From the NCBI GenBank assembly GCA_030148025.1, contig JASBUG010000037.1:111876-175875 (forward strand): a stretch of 64,000 nt of DNA. Reading direction: 5' to 3'. Below the pieces are notes generated by a model, which searched no databases, had not been told where the DNA came from, and was given only the letters and a program-made list of their open reading frames with translations. The first letter of the stretch is position 1, and every line of letters starts with the position of its first letter. Shown in pieces: positions 16,697-26,600 of the stretch. Made by a program: the position numbers and the translations under genes. This DNA comes from Flavobacteriaceae bacterium (GTDB lineage: Bacteria; Bacteroidota; Bacteroidia; Flavobacteriales; Flavobacteriaceae).

Positions 16697-17731
16697 TTAA
16701 GGAGCAGGATTTGGAATCGCTGCATGAATAGTATTGATCTGTTCTAAAAGTTCGTTACTTAGTTCTACTTCAACACTGCTAATATTTTCTTTTAATTGCT
16801 CAACACTTGTAGCACCAATAATATTACTGGTAACAAAAGGACGTTGGTTTACAAATGCTAAAGACATTTGTGCTAGTGTCATATTATTAGCTTCTGCTAG
16901 TTGCATGTATTGCTTTGTTGCTTCTGTAGATTGTAAACTACTATATCTAGCAAACCTTGGAAATAGTTTTAAACGTGAATTATCTGCAGCCGTACCTTTT
17001 ATGTATTTACCAGACAACACACCAAATGCCATTGGCGAATAGGCTAATAAGCCAATATTCTCTCGCATTGATACCTCGGCATGATCGCCTTCAAACACAC
17101 GGTTTAATAATGAATAGGCATTTTGAATGGTGATCATTCTTGGTAAACTATGCTTTTTAGATTCTTCCAAATAACGCATAGTGCCCCAGGCTTTTTCGTT
17201 AGATAAACCTACATGTCTAATCTTTCCTTCCTTAATAACTTCATCTAAAGTTTGTAAAACTTCTTTGAAATTATCTTCCCAGATGTCATTTGGGTTGTGC
17301 GCATAATCGCGAACACCAAAGGTATTGGTTTGGCGCTCTGGCCAATGCAATTGGAACAGATCTATATAATCGGTTTGTAATCTTTTTAATTCTTTATCAA
17401 CCGCATCTTTAATACCTTTTACAAAACCAGAAGTTCTAATATGAGCAGTATAATCGCCACCGCCAGCAATCTTACTTGCTAAAACTACCTTATCTCTATT
17501 CCCGGTTTTTTTAAGCCATGTTCCTATAATTTCACTGGTTCTTCCTTGTGTTTCAGCAGTGGCGGGAACTGGATATAATTCAGCCGTATCAATAAAATTA
17601 ACACCTTGATCCAGAGCATAATCTAATTGGGCATGTCCTTCGGCTTCAGTATTTTGATTTCCCCAGGTCATTGATCCAAGGCAAATTTTACTGACTTTAA
17701 TGTTGGTACGTGGTAGTGTTGTGTATTTCAT
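16697..17731 (-). CDS. Aldo/keto reductase (Tas-like)
   Basis: A 344-residue NADPH-dependent oxidoreductase of the aldo/keto reductase superfamily. The catalytic tetrad can be read as Asp and Tyr in NFIDTAELYPVP, Lys in VLASKIAGG and His in LFQLHWPER. Later blocks (GLSNEKAWG, YSPMAFGVLSGKY, GATSVEQLKENI) match the Tas/YajO group, cytoplasmic enzymes of broad carbonyl substrate range. The physiological substrate is unknown. It follows the OmpA-like gene after a gap holding two hairpins. Confidence 0.9.
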   Translation of the reverse strand: MKYTTLPRTNIKVSKICLGSMTWGNQNTEAEGHAQLDYALDQGVNFIDTAELYPVPATAETQGRTSEIIGTWLKKTGNRDKVVLASKIAGGGDYTAHIRTSGFVKGIKDAVDKELKRLQTDYIDLFQLHWPERQTNTFGVRDYAHNPNDIWEDNFKEVLQTLDEVIKEGKIRHVGLSNEKAWGTMRYLEESKKHSLPRMITIQNAYSLLNRVFEGDHAEVSMRENIGLLAYSPMAFGVLSGKYIKGTAADNSRLKLFPRFARYSSLQSTEATKQYMQLAEANNMTLAQMSLAFVNQRPFVTSNIIGATSVEQLKENISSVEVELSNELLEQINTIHAAIPNPAP

Positions 17732-17739
17732 ATTTATTT

Positions 17740-17796
17740 CCTGCTAAAGCAGGATTTTTTAATTAAAAACAATAAGATTCCCGCTTTTGCGGGAAT
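17740..17796. repeat. Two REP-like hairpins
   Basis: CCTGC-TAAA-GCAGG (17740-17753) and ATTCCCGC-TTTT-GCGGGAAT (17777-17796) share the same plan of a GC-rich arm and A/T loop, 23 bases apart. Such TTCCYGC palindromes are scattered through many flavobacterial genomes. The second could also end the OmpA-like transcript on the minus strand, although its T tract is poor. Confidence 0.5.
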
Positions 17797-17799
17797 ATT

Positions 17800-18759
17800 C
17801 TACATATCACTTAATAGCTTAGAAAGCTCATCAAGTTTAGGCGTTAAAATAACTTCAATACGTCTATTCTTAGCTTTTCCTTCGGCAGTATCATTTGATG
17901 CTACTGGCGCATACTCACCACGACCAGCAGCTGTTAGGTTTTCAGGATTGATATTGTTATTTTCTCTTAATATGTTTACAATAGCTGTTGCTCTTTTTGT
18001 AGATAGATCCCAATTGCCATTAAGTTGTGCGTTGCCTTTATAAGGAACATTATCGGTATGCCCTTCAATTAACACAGCAATGTCTGGATTATCACCCAAA
18101 ACTACACCTAATTGTTCTACAGCTTGACGACCTTGAGCGCCAACAGCCCAACTTCCTGAACTAAACAATAGTTTATTTTCCATAGACACATATACTTTCC
18201 CATCGCGTTGTTCAATGGTTAGACCTTTTCCTTCAAAATCGGTAAGTGCTCTTGAAATTGCATTTTTCAAATCGTTCATAGCTTTATCCTTGGCAGCTAT
18301 TAAACTTTCAAGCTCGTTTACTCTGTTTGAACGATCTGCCAGGTCTTTTTCAAGTTTTTGTAAACGTGCATTTTCTGCAGCAAGAGCTTGTTCTTTAGCT
18401 TCAAGTTGTGCCAATAGTTCGCGATTTTTCTTAACATTATCAGCAATAGCAGCCGAACTGTTTTTTTCTAAAGCATCGTACGAGGCTGTTAAATTATCGT
18501 AGTTCGATTTTAAAGCATTATAATCGCTTTGTAATTTATCACGAGTAGCCACAGCGTCATCATAATTCTTTTGAAGCTCTTTTAAATTACCTTCAAGTTT
18601 GGTTTTTGCATTTTGCAATGCTTCATTATCGTCTGTAAGTTGTCTGTGTTCTTTTTTTAGATTGGCATATTTACCTTCTAATTCTTTATAAACCTTAGGA
18701 GATACACACGATACTATAAGTGTCGCGGTTAAAGCTATTAATGAAATTTTTTTAATCAT
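17800..18759 (-). CDS. OmpA-family lipoprotein with long coiled coil
   Basis: A 319-residue lipoprotein (signal ending LIVSC). Residues ~25-165 form a continuous coiled coil of Lys, Glu, Leu and Ala heptads. Residues ~190-315 are an OmpA/MotB peptidoglycan-binding domain (LIEGHTDNVPYK ... LSTKRATAIVNIL ... GRGEYAPVASN ... NRRIEVIL). It would tether the outer membrane to the cell wall. It starts 10 bases after exonuclease III and is probably cotranscribed. Confidence 0.9.
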   Translation of the reverse strand: MIKKISLIALTATLIVSCVSPKVYKELEGKYANLKKEHRQLTDDNEALQNAKTKLEGNLKELQKNYDDAVATRDKLQSDYNALKSNYDNLTASYDALEKNSSAAIADNVKKNRELLAQLEAKEQALAAENARLQKLEKDLADRSNRVNELESLIAAKDKAMNDLKNAISRALTDFEGKGLTIEQRDGKVYVSMENKLLFSSGSWAVGAQGRQAVEQLGVVLGDNPDIAVLIEGHTDNVPYKGNAQLNGNWDLSTKRATAIVNILRENNNINPENLTAAGRGEYAPVASNDTAEGKAKNRRIEVILTPKLDELSKLLSDM

Positions 18760-18769
18760 AAGTTAAGTA

Positions 18770-19528
18770 TTATTGTATTTCTACTAAAATTGGACAATGA
18801 TCGCTGTGAACAGCTTCAGAGAGTATAACGGCTCTCTTAATGTTTTCTTGTAATGGTTCTGCTACCATAGCATAATCTAAACGCCAGCCTTTATTATTTG
18901 CTCTGGCATTGGCACGATAACTCCACCAGCTATATTGTTGCAGTTCTTTATTTAAATATCTAAAAGAATCTATAAAACCAGTATTTATAAACCCTCCTAA
19001 CCATTCGCGTTCTTCTGGTAAGAAACCAGAAACATTTTTCATTTTTGGATTGTGAATATCTATTTCTTCATGGCAAATATTGTAGTCACCACACACTATT
19101 AGGTTAGGAATGCTTTGTCGTAGTTGGATTAAATAATCTTGAATTTCATCCATGTATTTAAACTTAAATTCGAGCCTTTCCATATTTGTTCCAGATGGTA
19201 AATACATGCTCATAACAGAAATATCACCAAAGTCAGCACGAATATTACGTCCTTCAAAATCCATTGATTCTATTCCGGTACCATACTCTACATGATCTGG
19301 TTCGGTCTTGCTTAAAATAGCAACACCACTATAGCCTTTTTTCTGTGCACTAAACCAATAATGGTATTTATAGCCAGCATTTTCGAATACTGAAAGATCT
19401 AACTGCTCTTTAAGGGCTTTTATTTCTTGTAAACAAATAACATCTGGACTTGCACTCTTTAACCACTCAATAAATCCTTTGTTTATTGCAGCGCGAATGC
19501 CATTGACATTGTATGAAATGATCTTCAT
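18770..19528 (-). CDS. xth: Exodeoxyribonuclease III
   Basis: A 252-residue AP endonuclease/3' exonuclease of the EEP superfamily, acting in base-excision repair. The family motifs are in order: MKIISYNVNGIRAA, ICLQEIKA (metal-binding Glu), GDYNICHEEIDIHNP, WRLDYAMVAE and the final SDHCPILVEIQ with its catalytic His. Confidence 0.94.
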   Translation of the reverse strand: MKIISYNVNGIRAAINKGFIEWLKSASPDVICLQEIKALKEQLDLSVFENAGYKYHYWFSAQKKGYSGVAILSKTEPDHVEYGTGIESMDFEGRNIRADFGDISVMSMYLPSGTNMERLEFKFKYMDEIQDYLIQLRQSIPNLIVCGDYNICHEEIDIHNPKMKNVSGFLPEEREWLGGFINTGFIDSFRYLNKELQQYSWWSYRANARANNKGWRLDYAMVAEPLQENIKRAVILSEAVHSDHCPILVEIQ

Positions 19529-19646
19529 TGAAATCTAGGTTTTAGCTAAAATAAATAATGCTGTACTTTTACACTATTATTTTAAAGGAGTTTTAACGAA
19601 ATCTATCAACAAAATATTTTACAGCCTTTTTAGTTTATCATACTAG

Positions 19647-22600
19647 ATGAAATCAACGTTAACCTTTGTTATGCTTTTACTTTGTTTTTGTGGCTTTTCG
19701 CAAGAACAAACATCTAACTACAGAACTAAAAAAGTTCCACTTAAAGCTTCTGTTTTGGTAGATACGGTGAGTATTAATTCTAGTGAGTTTTCAGTGAGAT
19801 TGAAAAACGGAATATTGTTAGACTCATCCTATTATAAAGTTGATTTTTCTAAAGCTATATTAAGATTTACAAAGCCTGTGGAGTCAGATAGTATTGTCAT
19901 CGAGTATTTACGATTTCCTGATTTTCTTACCAAAACCTATAAACAGCTAGATGAAAGTATTATTGTTGAAAACACAGGTAATTTAGATAAGGTATACAAG
20001 CTTTCGCAACCAAATCAATCTAGGGGATTTGTACCTTTTGATGGGCTTACAACCTCAGGAAGTATTTCTAGAGGAGTAACGGTTGGAAATAATCAGAACT
20101 CGGTTTTAAATAGCGAATTAGATCTTCAAATTTCGGGGAAACTTAATGATAAAGTATCATTAAGAGCCTCTATTCAAGATGCTAATATACCACTACAGGA
20201 AAGTGGATATTCGCAACGTTTAGATGAATTCGATCAAATATTTATTGAACTATTTAGCGATACATGGAATATACGAGCTGGAGATATTGATTTGCAGAAC
20301 AGCAGCTCATATTTTGGTAAATTTTCTAAACGGGTTCAAGGTTTATTGGTGAATGCTAATTTAAATGGCGATGATTCTAAAGGCAATCTTTTTGCGGCAG
20401 GAGCTTTAGTAAGAGGGCAGTTTAGTAGGAGTCAGTTTTTAGCACAGGAAGGTAATCAGGGACCTTATAAATTACAGGGTCAGAACGGTGAGTTATTTGT
20501 GTTAATAGTCTCTGGTAGTGAAACCGTTTATGTAAATGGAATTGCATTAGAAAGGGGTGAGAATAAAGATTATATAATAGATTATAATGCAGGAGAAATT
20601 ATTTTTAATGCAACTTATCCTATTACTTCTGAAATGCGAATCACAGTAGATTATCAGTTCAGCGATAGAAATTACTCCCGTTTTGTTGGATATGCTGGAG
20701 GGAGCTACGAAAGTGAAAAGTTAAAGGTAACAGCTTCTGTGTTTACTGAGAACGATGCTAAAAATCAACCATTACAACAAAACTTATCGTCTGCTCAGGT
20801 TGATATTTTAAAAGCTGCAGGAGATGATCGTGCATTAATGGTAGCTCCATCTGCCATTCCAGAGGCGTTTAACGAAAACAGAATTTTGTATAAAAAGGAG
20901 GTGATCTCTGGTGTAGAAGCTTTTGTGTTTTCAAATAATCCAGAGGATGAGCTGTTTGATGTAAAGTTTACCAAAGTAGGGACAAATCAAGGAAATTATG
21001 TTGTAGCCAATACCAATGCCATCTCAACTATTTATGAATATGTAACACCAGTAGCAGGAGTGCCTCAAGGAGATTATGAGCCTATTGTGCAGTTAATTGC
21101 ACCAACAAAATTACAATTAGCTGTTGTAAATGGTTCGTATAAACCAACAGAAAATACGACTGTCGATTTTGAGATATCTGGAAGCAAGAACGATTTAAAT
21201 TTATTTTCACCCTTAGATGATGGTAATAATGATGGTTTTGCAGGAAAGCTCAAAATCACCCAAGGTGTAATTAAAACTGATAGTCTTTGGAATTTAAATG
21301 CTTTTGTTGATGGCGATTATATTCAGAAAAATTTTAGAACTATCGAGCGCTTGTATAATGCCGAGTTTAATAGAGATTGGAATTTAGAAATGCCTCTTGG
21401 TGATCAGCAGTTACTTAAATCTGGGTTGACATTAAATCATCCTAAGAAAGGAATAGCTAACTATACATTTGAGCATTTAGGTTATTCCGAAAATTTTAAT
21501 GGAAATAGGCATGTAGTATTGGGCGATTTAAGGTTTGGCAAAGTTCAATTCTATTCAAATTCAAGTTTTTTAATGGCAAGTTCAAATAGCAACAATTCTG
21601 AATTTTTAAGATCATTCAATAGCTTGAGGTATAGCTTTAATAAAGCGTGGGCAGGTACTAAGGTTGCACTAGAAAGTAACGAGCAAAAAAACAGAACAAC
21701 CAAAGAATTTACAGCTTTGAGTCAAAAATTTTCATCTTACGAAGTGTTTACAGGTATTGGTGATAGCACAAAAACCTTTGTAGAAGTTGGGTATAAATAT
21801 CGTGTTAATGATAGTATTCGAAGTAATAAGTTACAACGTGTTAATACATCAAATACGTATTATTTAAAATCTAAACTCGTACAAAATAATAATACTAACC
21901 TAGGGCTTTATGTAAATTATAGAACTCTTAAACATACAGATGAAAACATTAATAATGAACGCTCATTAAATTCTCGATTGCAGTACAGTCAGAAATTTTT
22001 CAAACAAATGGTTTTATGGAATACCGTTTTTGAAACCAATTCGGGAACCTTACCACAACAGGAATTTACATATGTAGAAGTAGAGCCAGGACAAGGTGCT
22101 TATACATGGATTGATTATAACGATAATGGTATACAGGAACTTGAAGAGTTTGAAATAGCGCCGTTTCAAGACCAAGGTAATTTTATAAGAGTGTTATTGC
22201 CTAATCAAGTATTTATTAAAACACATCAAAACAGATTAAGTCAAACCTTAACGATTAATCCTTCCGTTTGGTCCTCAAGTTCTGAAAAAAGCAAACAGTT
22301 TTGGTCACATTTTTATAATCAAACAGCCTATTTAATTGACAGAAAGGTAAAACGTGATGGGAATAATTTTAATTTAAATCCTTTTGATAGTAATGCCGAA
22401 GGGCAATTAGGGCTTCAGCTTAATTTTAGAAATGTATTATTCTTTAATAGGGGAAAACAGCGGTATACCACATCGTATACATATTTAACCAACAAGGCTA
22501 GAAATGTGCTCACTTTTGGATTTGTTGAAAACAACTTAAAAAGTCATCAACTTAATTTCAATCATAAAATAGCAAAAACCTGGTTAGTTACCCTTGAATC

Positions 22601-23057
22601 GGCTATTGAAAATACCGAGAGCATCAGCGAGAATTTTGCTAGCAAGAATTTTAATATCGATCAATTTAGTTTTGGACCAAAGCTCTCATATCTGTTTAAT
22701 GATAATACTCGATTTGATGTATTTTATAAATATGCATTAAAAGAAAATACAATAGGCAATCTAGAGGAATTAAAACAACAAAAGTATGGTGTCTCTTTTG
22801 CAGTGACCAATAATCAAAAGGCAGCTATTAGTGCCGAGTTTAATTATTTTTCTAATGAATTTGAAGGAAATGCAAATGCACCTGTTGGGTACCAAATGAT
22901 GGAAGGCTTACAACCTGGAACCAATTTTACCTGGAACCTATTAGCTCAGAAAAAAATAACGAAGTTCTTAGATCTCAACCTTAATTATTTTGGAAGAAAA
23001 AGCGAATCCAGTAAAGTGATACATACTGGAACAGTGCAGCTTAAAGCGTATTTTTAA
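19647..23057 (+). CDS. Large outer-membrane beta-barrel protein of unknown function
   Basis: A 1136-residue exported protein with signal peptide MKSTLTFVMLLLCFCGFSQ. Residues 20-130 look like a surface or periplasmic beta domain. From about residue 140 the sequence is a long series of alternating amphipathic strands with Asn/Gly turns (LDLQISGKLNDKVSLRASIQ, TWNIRAGDIDLQNSSSYFG), ending VQLKAYF with the terminal aromatic typical of outer-membrane barrels. It lacks a TonB plug. The style resembles SprA-type flavobacterial barrels but it is half that length. Function unknown; it stands alone. Confidence 0.7.
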   Translation: MKSTLTFVMLLLCFCGFSQEQTSNYRTKKVPLKASVLVDTVSINSSEFSVRLKNGILLDSSYYKVDFSKAILRFTKPVESDSIVIEYLRFPDFLTKTYKQLDESIIVENTGNLDKVYKLSQPNQSRGFVPFDGLTTSGSISRGVTVGNNQNSVLNSELDLQISGKLNDKVSLRASIQDANIPLQESGYSQRLDEFDQIFIELFSDTWNIRAGDIDLQNSSSYFGKFSKRVQGLLVNANLNGDDSKGNLFAAGALVRGQFSRSQFLAQEGNQGPYKLQGQNGELFVLIVSGSETVYVNGIALERGENKDYIIDYNAGEIIFNATYPITSEMRITVDYQFSDRNYSRFVGYAGGSYESEKLKVTASVFTENDAKNQPLQQNLSSAQVDILKAAGDDRALMVAPSAIPEAFNENRILYKKEVISGVEAFVFSNNPEDELFDVKFTKVGTNQGNYVVANTNAISTIYEYVTPVAGVPQGDYEPIVQLIAPTKLQLAVVNGSYKPTENTTVDFEISGSKNDLNLFSPLDDGNNDGFAGKLKITQGVIKTDSLWNLNAFVDGDYIQKNFRTIERLYNAEFNRDWNLEMPLGDQQLLKSGLTLNHPKKGIANYTFEHLGYSENFNGNRHVVLGDLRFGKVQFYSNSSFLMASSNSNNSEFLRSFNSLRYSFNKAWAGTKVALESNEQKNRTTKEFTALSQKFSSYEVFTGIGDSTKTFVEVGYKYRVNDSIRSNKLQRVNTSNTYYLKSKLVQNNNTNLGLYVNYRTLKHTDENINNERSLNSRLQYSQKFFKQMVLWNTVFETNSGTLPQQEFTYVEVEPGQGAYTWIDYNDNGIQELEEFEIAPFQDQGNFIRVLLPNQVFIKTHQNRLSQTLTINPSVWSSSSEKSKQFWSHFYNQTAYLIDRKVKRDGNNFNLNPFDSNAEGQLGLQLNFRNVLFFNRGKQRYTTSYTYLTNKARNVLTFGFVENNLKSHQLNFNHKIAKTWLVTLESAIENTESISENFASKNFNIDQFSFGPKLSYLFNDNTRFDVFYKYALKENTIGNLEELKQQKYGVSFAVTNNQKAAISAEFNYFSNEFEGNANAPVGYQMMEGLQPGTNFTWNLLAQKKITKFLDLNLNYFGRKSESSKVIHTGTVQLKAYF

Positions 23058-23072
23058 ATACGATAAAACCTT

Positions 23073-23121
23073 TAATGTAACATTAGTTGCTACATTGGTA
23101 TAAGATTTTTGTTTAGCTTTG
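23073..23121 (+). promoter_or_regulatory. Direct-repeat operator and promoter of the efflux operon
   Basis: TGTAACATTAG (23076-23086) is repeated one base later as TGCTACATTGG (23088-23098), 8 of 11 bases identical. The first copy is also part of the palindrome TAATGT-A-ACATTA (23073-23085). TAGCTTTG at 23114-23121 fits the -7 consensus, with TTG at 23095-23097 16 bases upstream. A metal-responsive repressor site overlapping the promoter is a reasonable inference. Confidence 0.5.
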
Positions 23122-23131
23122 TTAATTGAAA

Positions 23132-23521
23132 ATGACGAAGTTATTATCCATAGTGTTTGCAAACCTGATCTTATTTCAGAGTTTTAATATAAGTTTAGAA
23201 GACTTTTCTAAACTAGATGTACTTATGGAACATGCGGCTTATCATCAAGAAACTTATGGAGATAGTTTCTTAGAATTTATTTCAGAACATTATGGGTCTG
23301 ATAATTTTGAGCATGGGATGGAACATGATGAGCATGAAGAATTACCGTTTAAGCATGAGCACCAAACTTGTCACCAGCCACCAACAGCTTTTGCAGTATT
23401 AGATTTTAATCTTGATATAAAACAACAGATTTATGTAAATAAATCTGCAAACTTCTTTTATAAAGAATCACATTCTTTATTCGAAAAGCCATCGGTTTTT
23501 CAGCCTCCCAAACAAGCATAA
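23132..23521 (+). CDS. His-rich protein preceding the efflux pump
   Basis: A 129-residue protein beginning at ATG 23132; the in-frame TTG two codons earlier is very close to the promoter and less likely. A hydrophobic N-terminus (LLSIVFANLILFQSF) suggests export. Residues ~65-90 are dense in His, Glu and Asp (HGMEHDEHEELPFKHEHQTC), a plausible metal-binding stretch. It is first in the operon with the pump and adaptor, so a periplasmic metal chaperone or sensor is possible. Family not recognised. Confidence 0.65.
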   Translation: MTKLLSIVFANLILFQSFNISLEDFSKLDVLMEHAAYHQETYGDSFLEFISEHYGSDNFEHGMEHDEHEELPFKHEHQTCHQPPTAFAVLDFNLDIKQQIYVNKSANFFYKESHSLFEKPSVFQPPKQA

Positions 23522-23600
23522 TTCAAAATTTTAAACAACGCTAGGTATATCGATTTTGATTAATCGATTTGTCTTTAATTAATTGTATTAAGTATGAATT

Positions 23601-26600
23601 ATGTTAGAAAAAATTATCAGCTATAGCTTAAAAAATAAGCTTATAATATTATTAGGAACAGCGGTTCTGATTGGTTTCGGAATTTATTCGCTTACAAAAG
23701 TATCTATTGGAGCTGTTCCAGACATTACTAATAATCAGGTTCAGGTTTTAACAACTTCTAGAAATTTATCGACACTAGATGTAGAGCAATTTATTACCTA
23801 TCCTGTAGAGTTGGAAATGGCAAACTTACCAGGAGTTAAAGAAATTCGCTCAGTATCAAAATTTGGGTTATCTGTTGTTACTGTTGTTTTTGAAGACGAA
23901 TTAGGAACTTATTTACCTAGACAGCTTATTGCTGAAAAAATAAAATCAGCTTCAGAAAAGATTCCAGAGGGATTTGGATCGCCCGAAATGGGGCCAATAT
24001 CAACGGGATTAGGTGAGATCTATCAGTACACACTAGATGTAAAACCAGAGTTTAAAGATCAATATACTACTACAGACTTAAGGACAATTCAAGATTGGAT
24101 TGTAAAACGACAACTCTCGGGAATTCCTGGTGTAGTAGAAGTTAATACTTGGGGTGGATTTTTAAAACAATACGAAGTGGCAATTAATCCAACTAAGTTA
24201 AAAGCAATGAATGTTACAATTTCTGAACTTTATGAAGCCTTAGAAAAAAACAACAGTGTTGCTGGAGGAGGATATATTGAAAAAGAAAATAAAGCCTTTT
24301 TTATACGTGGAGAAGGATTGATTTCAGGGCTTACAGATGTTGAAAATATTGTTGTAAAAAATATTCAAAGCACTCCAGTTTATGTAAAAGATGTTGCCAA
24401 AGTTGGTTATGGTAGTGCCACACGCTTTGGAGCTATTACTGGAAATGGCGAAGGTGAAAAAGTGCTTGGTCAAATTATGATGATCAAGAATGGAAATTCA
24501 AAACAAGTTATCGACGCTGTAAAAGAGCGCATCGCTTCAATTGAAAAAACATTACCAGAGGGCGTTTATATTAACGGATTTCTGGAACGTAGTGAGTTAA
24601 TAAAGAAGACAACTTCAACAGTGGCCGAAAACCTTATACTAGGATCGTTAATAGTAATTTTTATAGTGGTATTGCTATTAGGGAATCTTCGTTCGGGATT
24701 AGTAGTAGCCTCTGTTATTCCATTAAGTTTATTGTTTGCAATTACCTTGATGAATCTCTTTGATATAGATGCCAATTTAATGAGTTTAGGAGCTATCGAT
24801 TTTGGAATCATTATTGACGGAGCAGTAATTATTGTTGAGTTTGTCGCCTTTAAAATTGTAACACAAAGTGCAAACCTTAATAAACAACCTAAGAAAGAAC
24901 GAAAAAAATTAATAGATAAGATTACGCTAAACAGTGCCTCAAAAATGATGAACTCAGCCATTTTTGGGCAGTTAATTATTTTAATAGTTTTTATACCAAT
25001 ATTATCATTAAGCGAGGTTGAAGGAAAAATGTTTAAGCCTATGGCAATGACATTTAGTTTTGCCTTAATAGGAGCAATGTTACTTTGTTTAACATATGTG
25101 CCTGTAGTAGCTTCTATGTTTTTAAAACCGTCTAAGAAAACTACAGTGAATTTTTCACATCGTTTTATGCAAAGGCTAACTAATTGGTATCAACCAATTA
25201 TTAATTGGGCGTTAAACCAAAAGAAAATAGTGATTACACTAGCAACCATTTTACTAGCTGTAACAGTATTTTTGTTTACCAGAATGGGAGGCGAATTTGT
25301 CCCGACACTTGATGAAGGAGACTTTGTAATACAACCTGTTTTAAAAACAGGAACTTCACTACAAAAAACCATAGAAATTACCACCAAAATAGAAAAAACG
25401 CTACTGGATAAGTTTCCAGAAGTAGAACAGGTAGTGACTAGAATTGGTGCCGCTGAGGTGCCTACAGATCCTATGTCTATGGAAGAAAGCGATGTGATTA
25501 TTAAACTTAAACCTAAAGATGAATGGGTTTCTGCATCGTCGAAAGATGAATTAGCCGATAAGTTTAAGGAAGCGCTTTCTATTATTCCAAATATGGAAGT
25601 AGAATTTACGCAACCAATTGAAATGCGTTTTAATGAACTTATCACAGGAGTAAGAGCAGATGTAGCAATTAAAATATTTGGAGAAGACTTAAATGTACTT
25701 TCAAGTAAAGCTAATGAAATAAAAAGCCTAATTGAAGATGTTGAAGGTGCTTCAGATATTTCAGTTGAAAAAGTTGAAGGGTTACCACAAATGAGTGTGG
25801 TTTTTAACAGGCATAAAATTGCGCGATATGGTTTAAATATATCTGATGTAAACAGATTAATATCAATGGGGTTTGCAGGAGAAGCACTAGGTAGTGTTTT
25901 TGAAGGCGAAAAGCGTTTCGATTTGGTTATGCGACTTGATGAAACAAAGAGAAAGGATATAAGTAATTTGCAAAATATGTTTGTCGACACACCTTCAGGT
26001 GAAAAAGTGCCTTTAAGTGAGTTAGCCGAAATAAATTACACAATTGGACCTGCGCAAATCTCTAGAGATGATACCAAACGAAGAATTGTAATTGGTATTA
26101 ATGTTAGAAATCGTGATTTACAATCGGTAGTAGATGACGTAAGATCATTAATTAATGCAAACATCAACTTACCTGCTGGTTATAATATTACTTATGGTGG
26201 GCAATTTGAAAACTTACAGAATGCTACACAACGTCTTAAGGTAGCAGTTCCGGTAGCACTGTTACTCATTTTTATATTGCTGTACTTCGCTTTTAAATCT
26301 ATAAAAGAAGCACTTATGGTGTATTCTGCAATTCCATTAGCAGCCGTTGGAGGTGTGTTATTGTTATGGATACGGGATTTGCCTTTTAGTATTTCGGCAG
26401 GAGTTGGGTTTATTGCACTTTTTGGTATTGCTGTGTTAAATGGGATTGTACTTATAGAACATTTTAAATCTTTAAAAGAACAAGGTATTATGGATGTAAA
26501 AGAGAGAGTTATTAAAGGTACAACAGAGCGTTTACGACCAGTACTTTTAACGGCATCGGCAGCTGCTTTAGGGTTTTTGCCAATGGCAGTATCTACTAAT

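Noticed and set aside
25190..25990. A 266-codon open frame antisense to the efflux pump gene.
   Set aside because: It lies wholly inside czcA, is rich in Ser, Ile and Leu as expected for antisense of such a sequence, and shows no domain.
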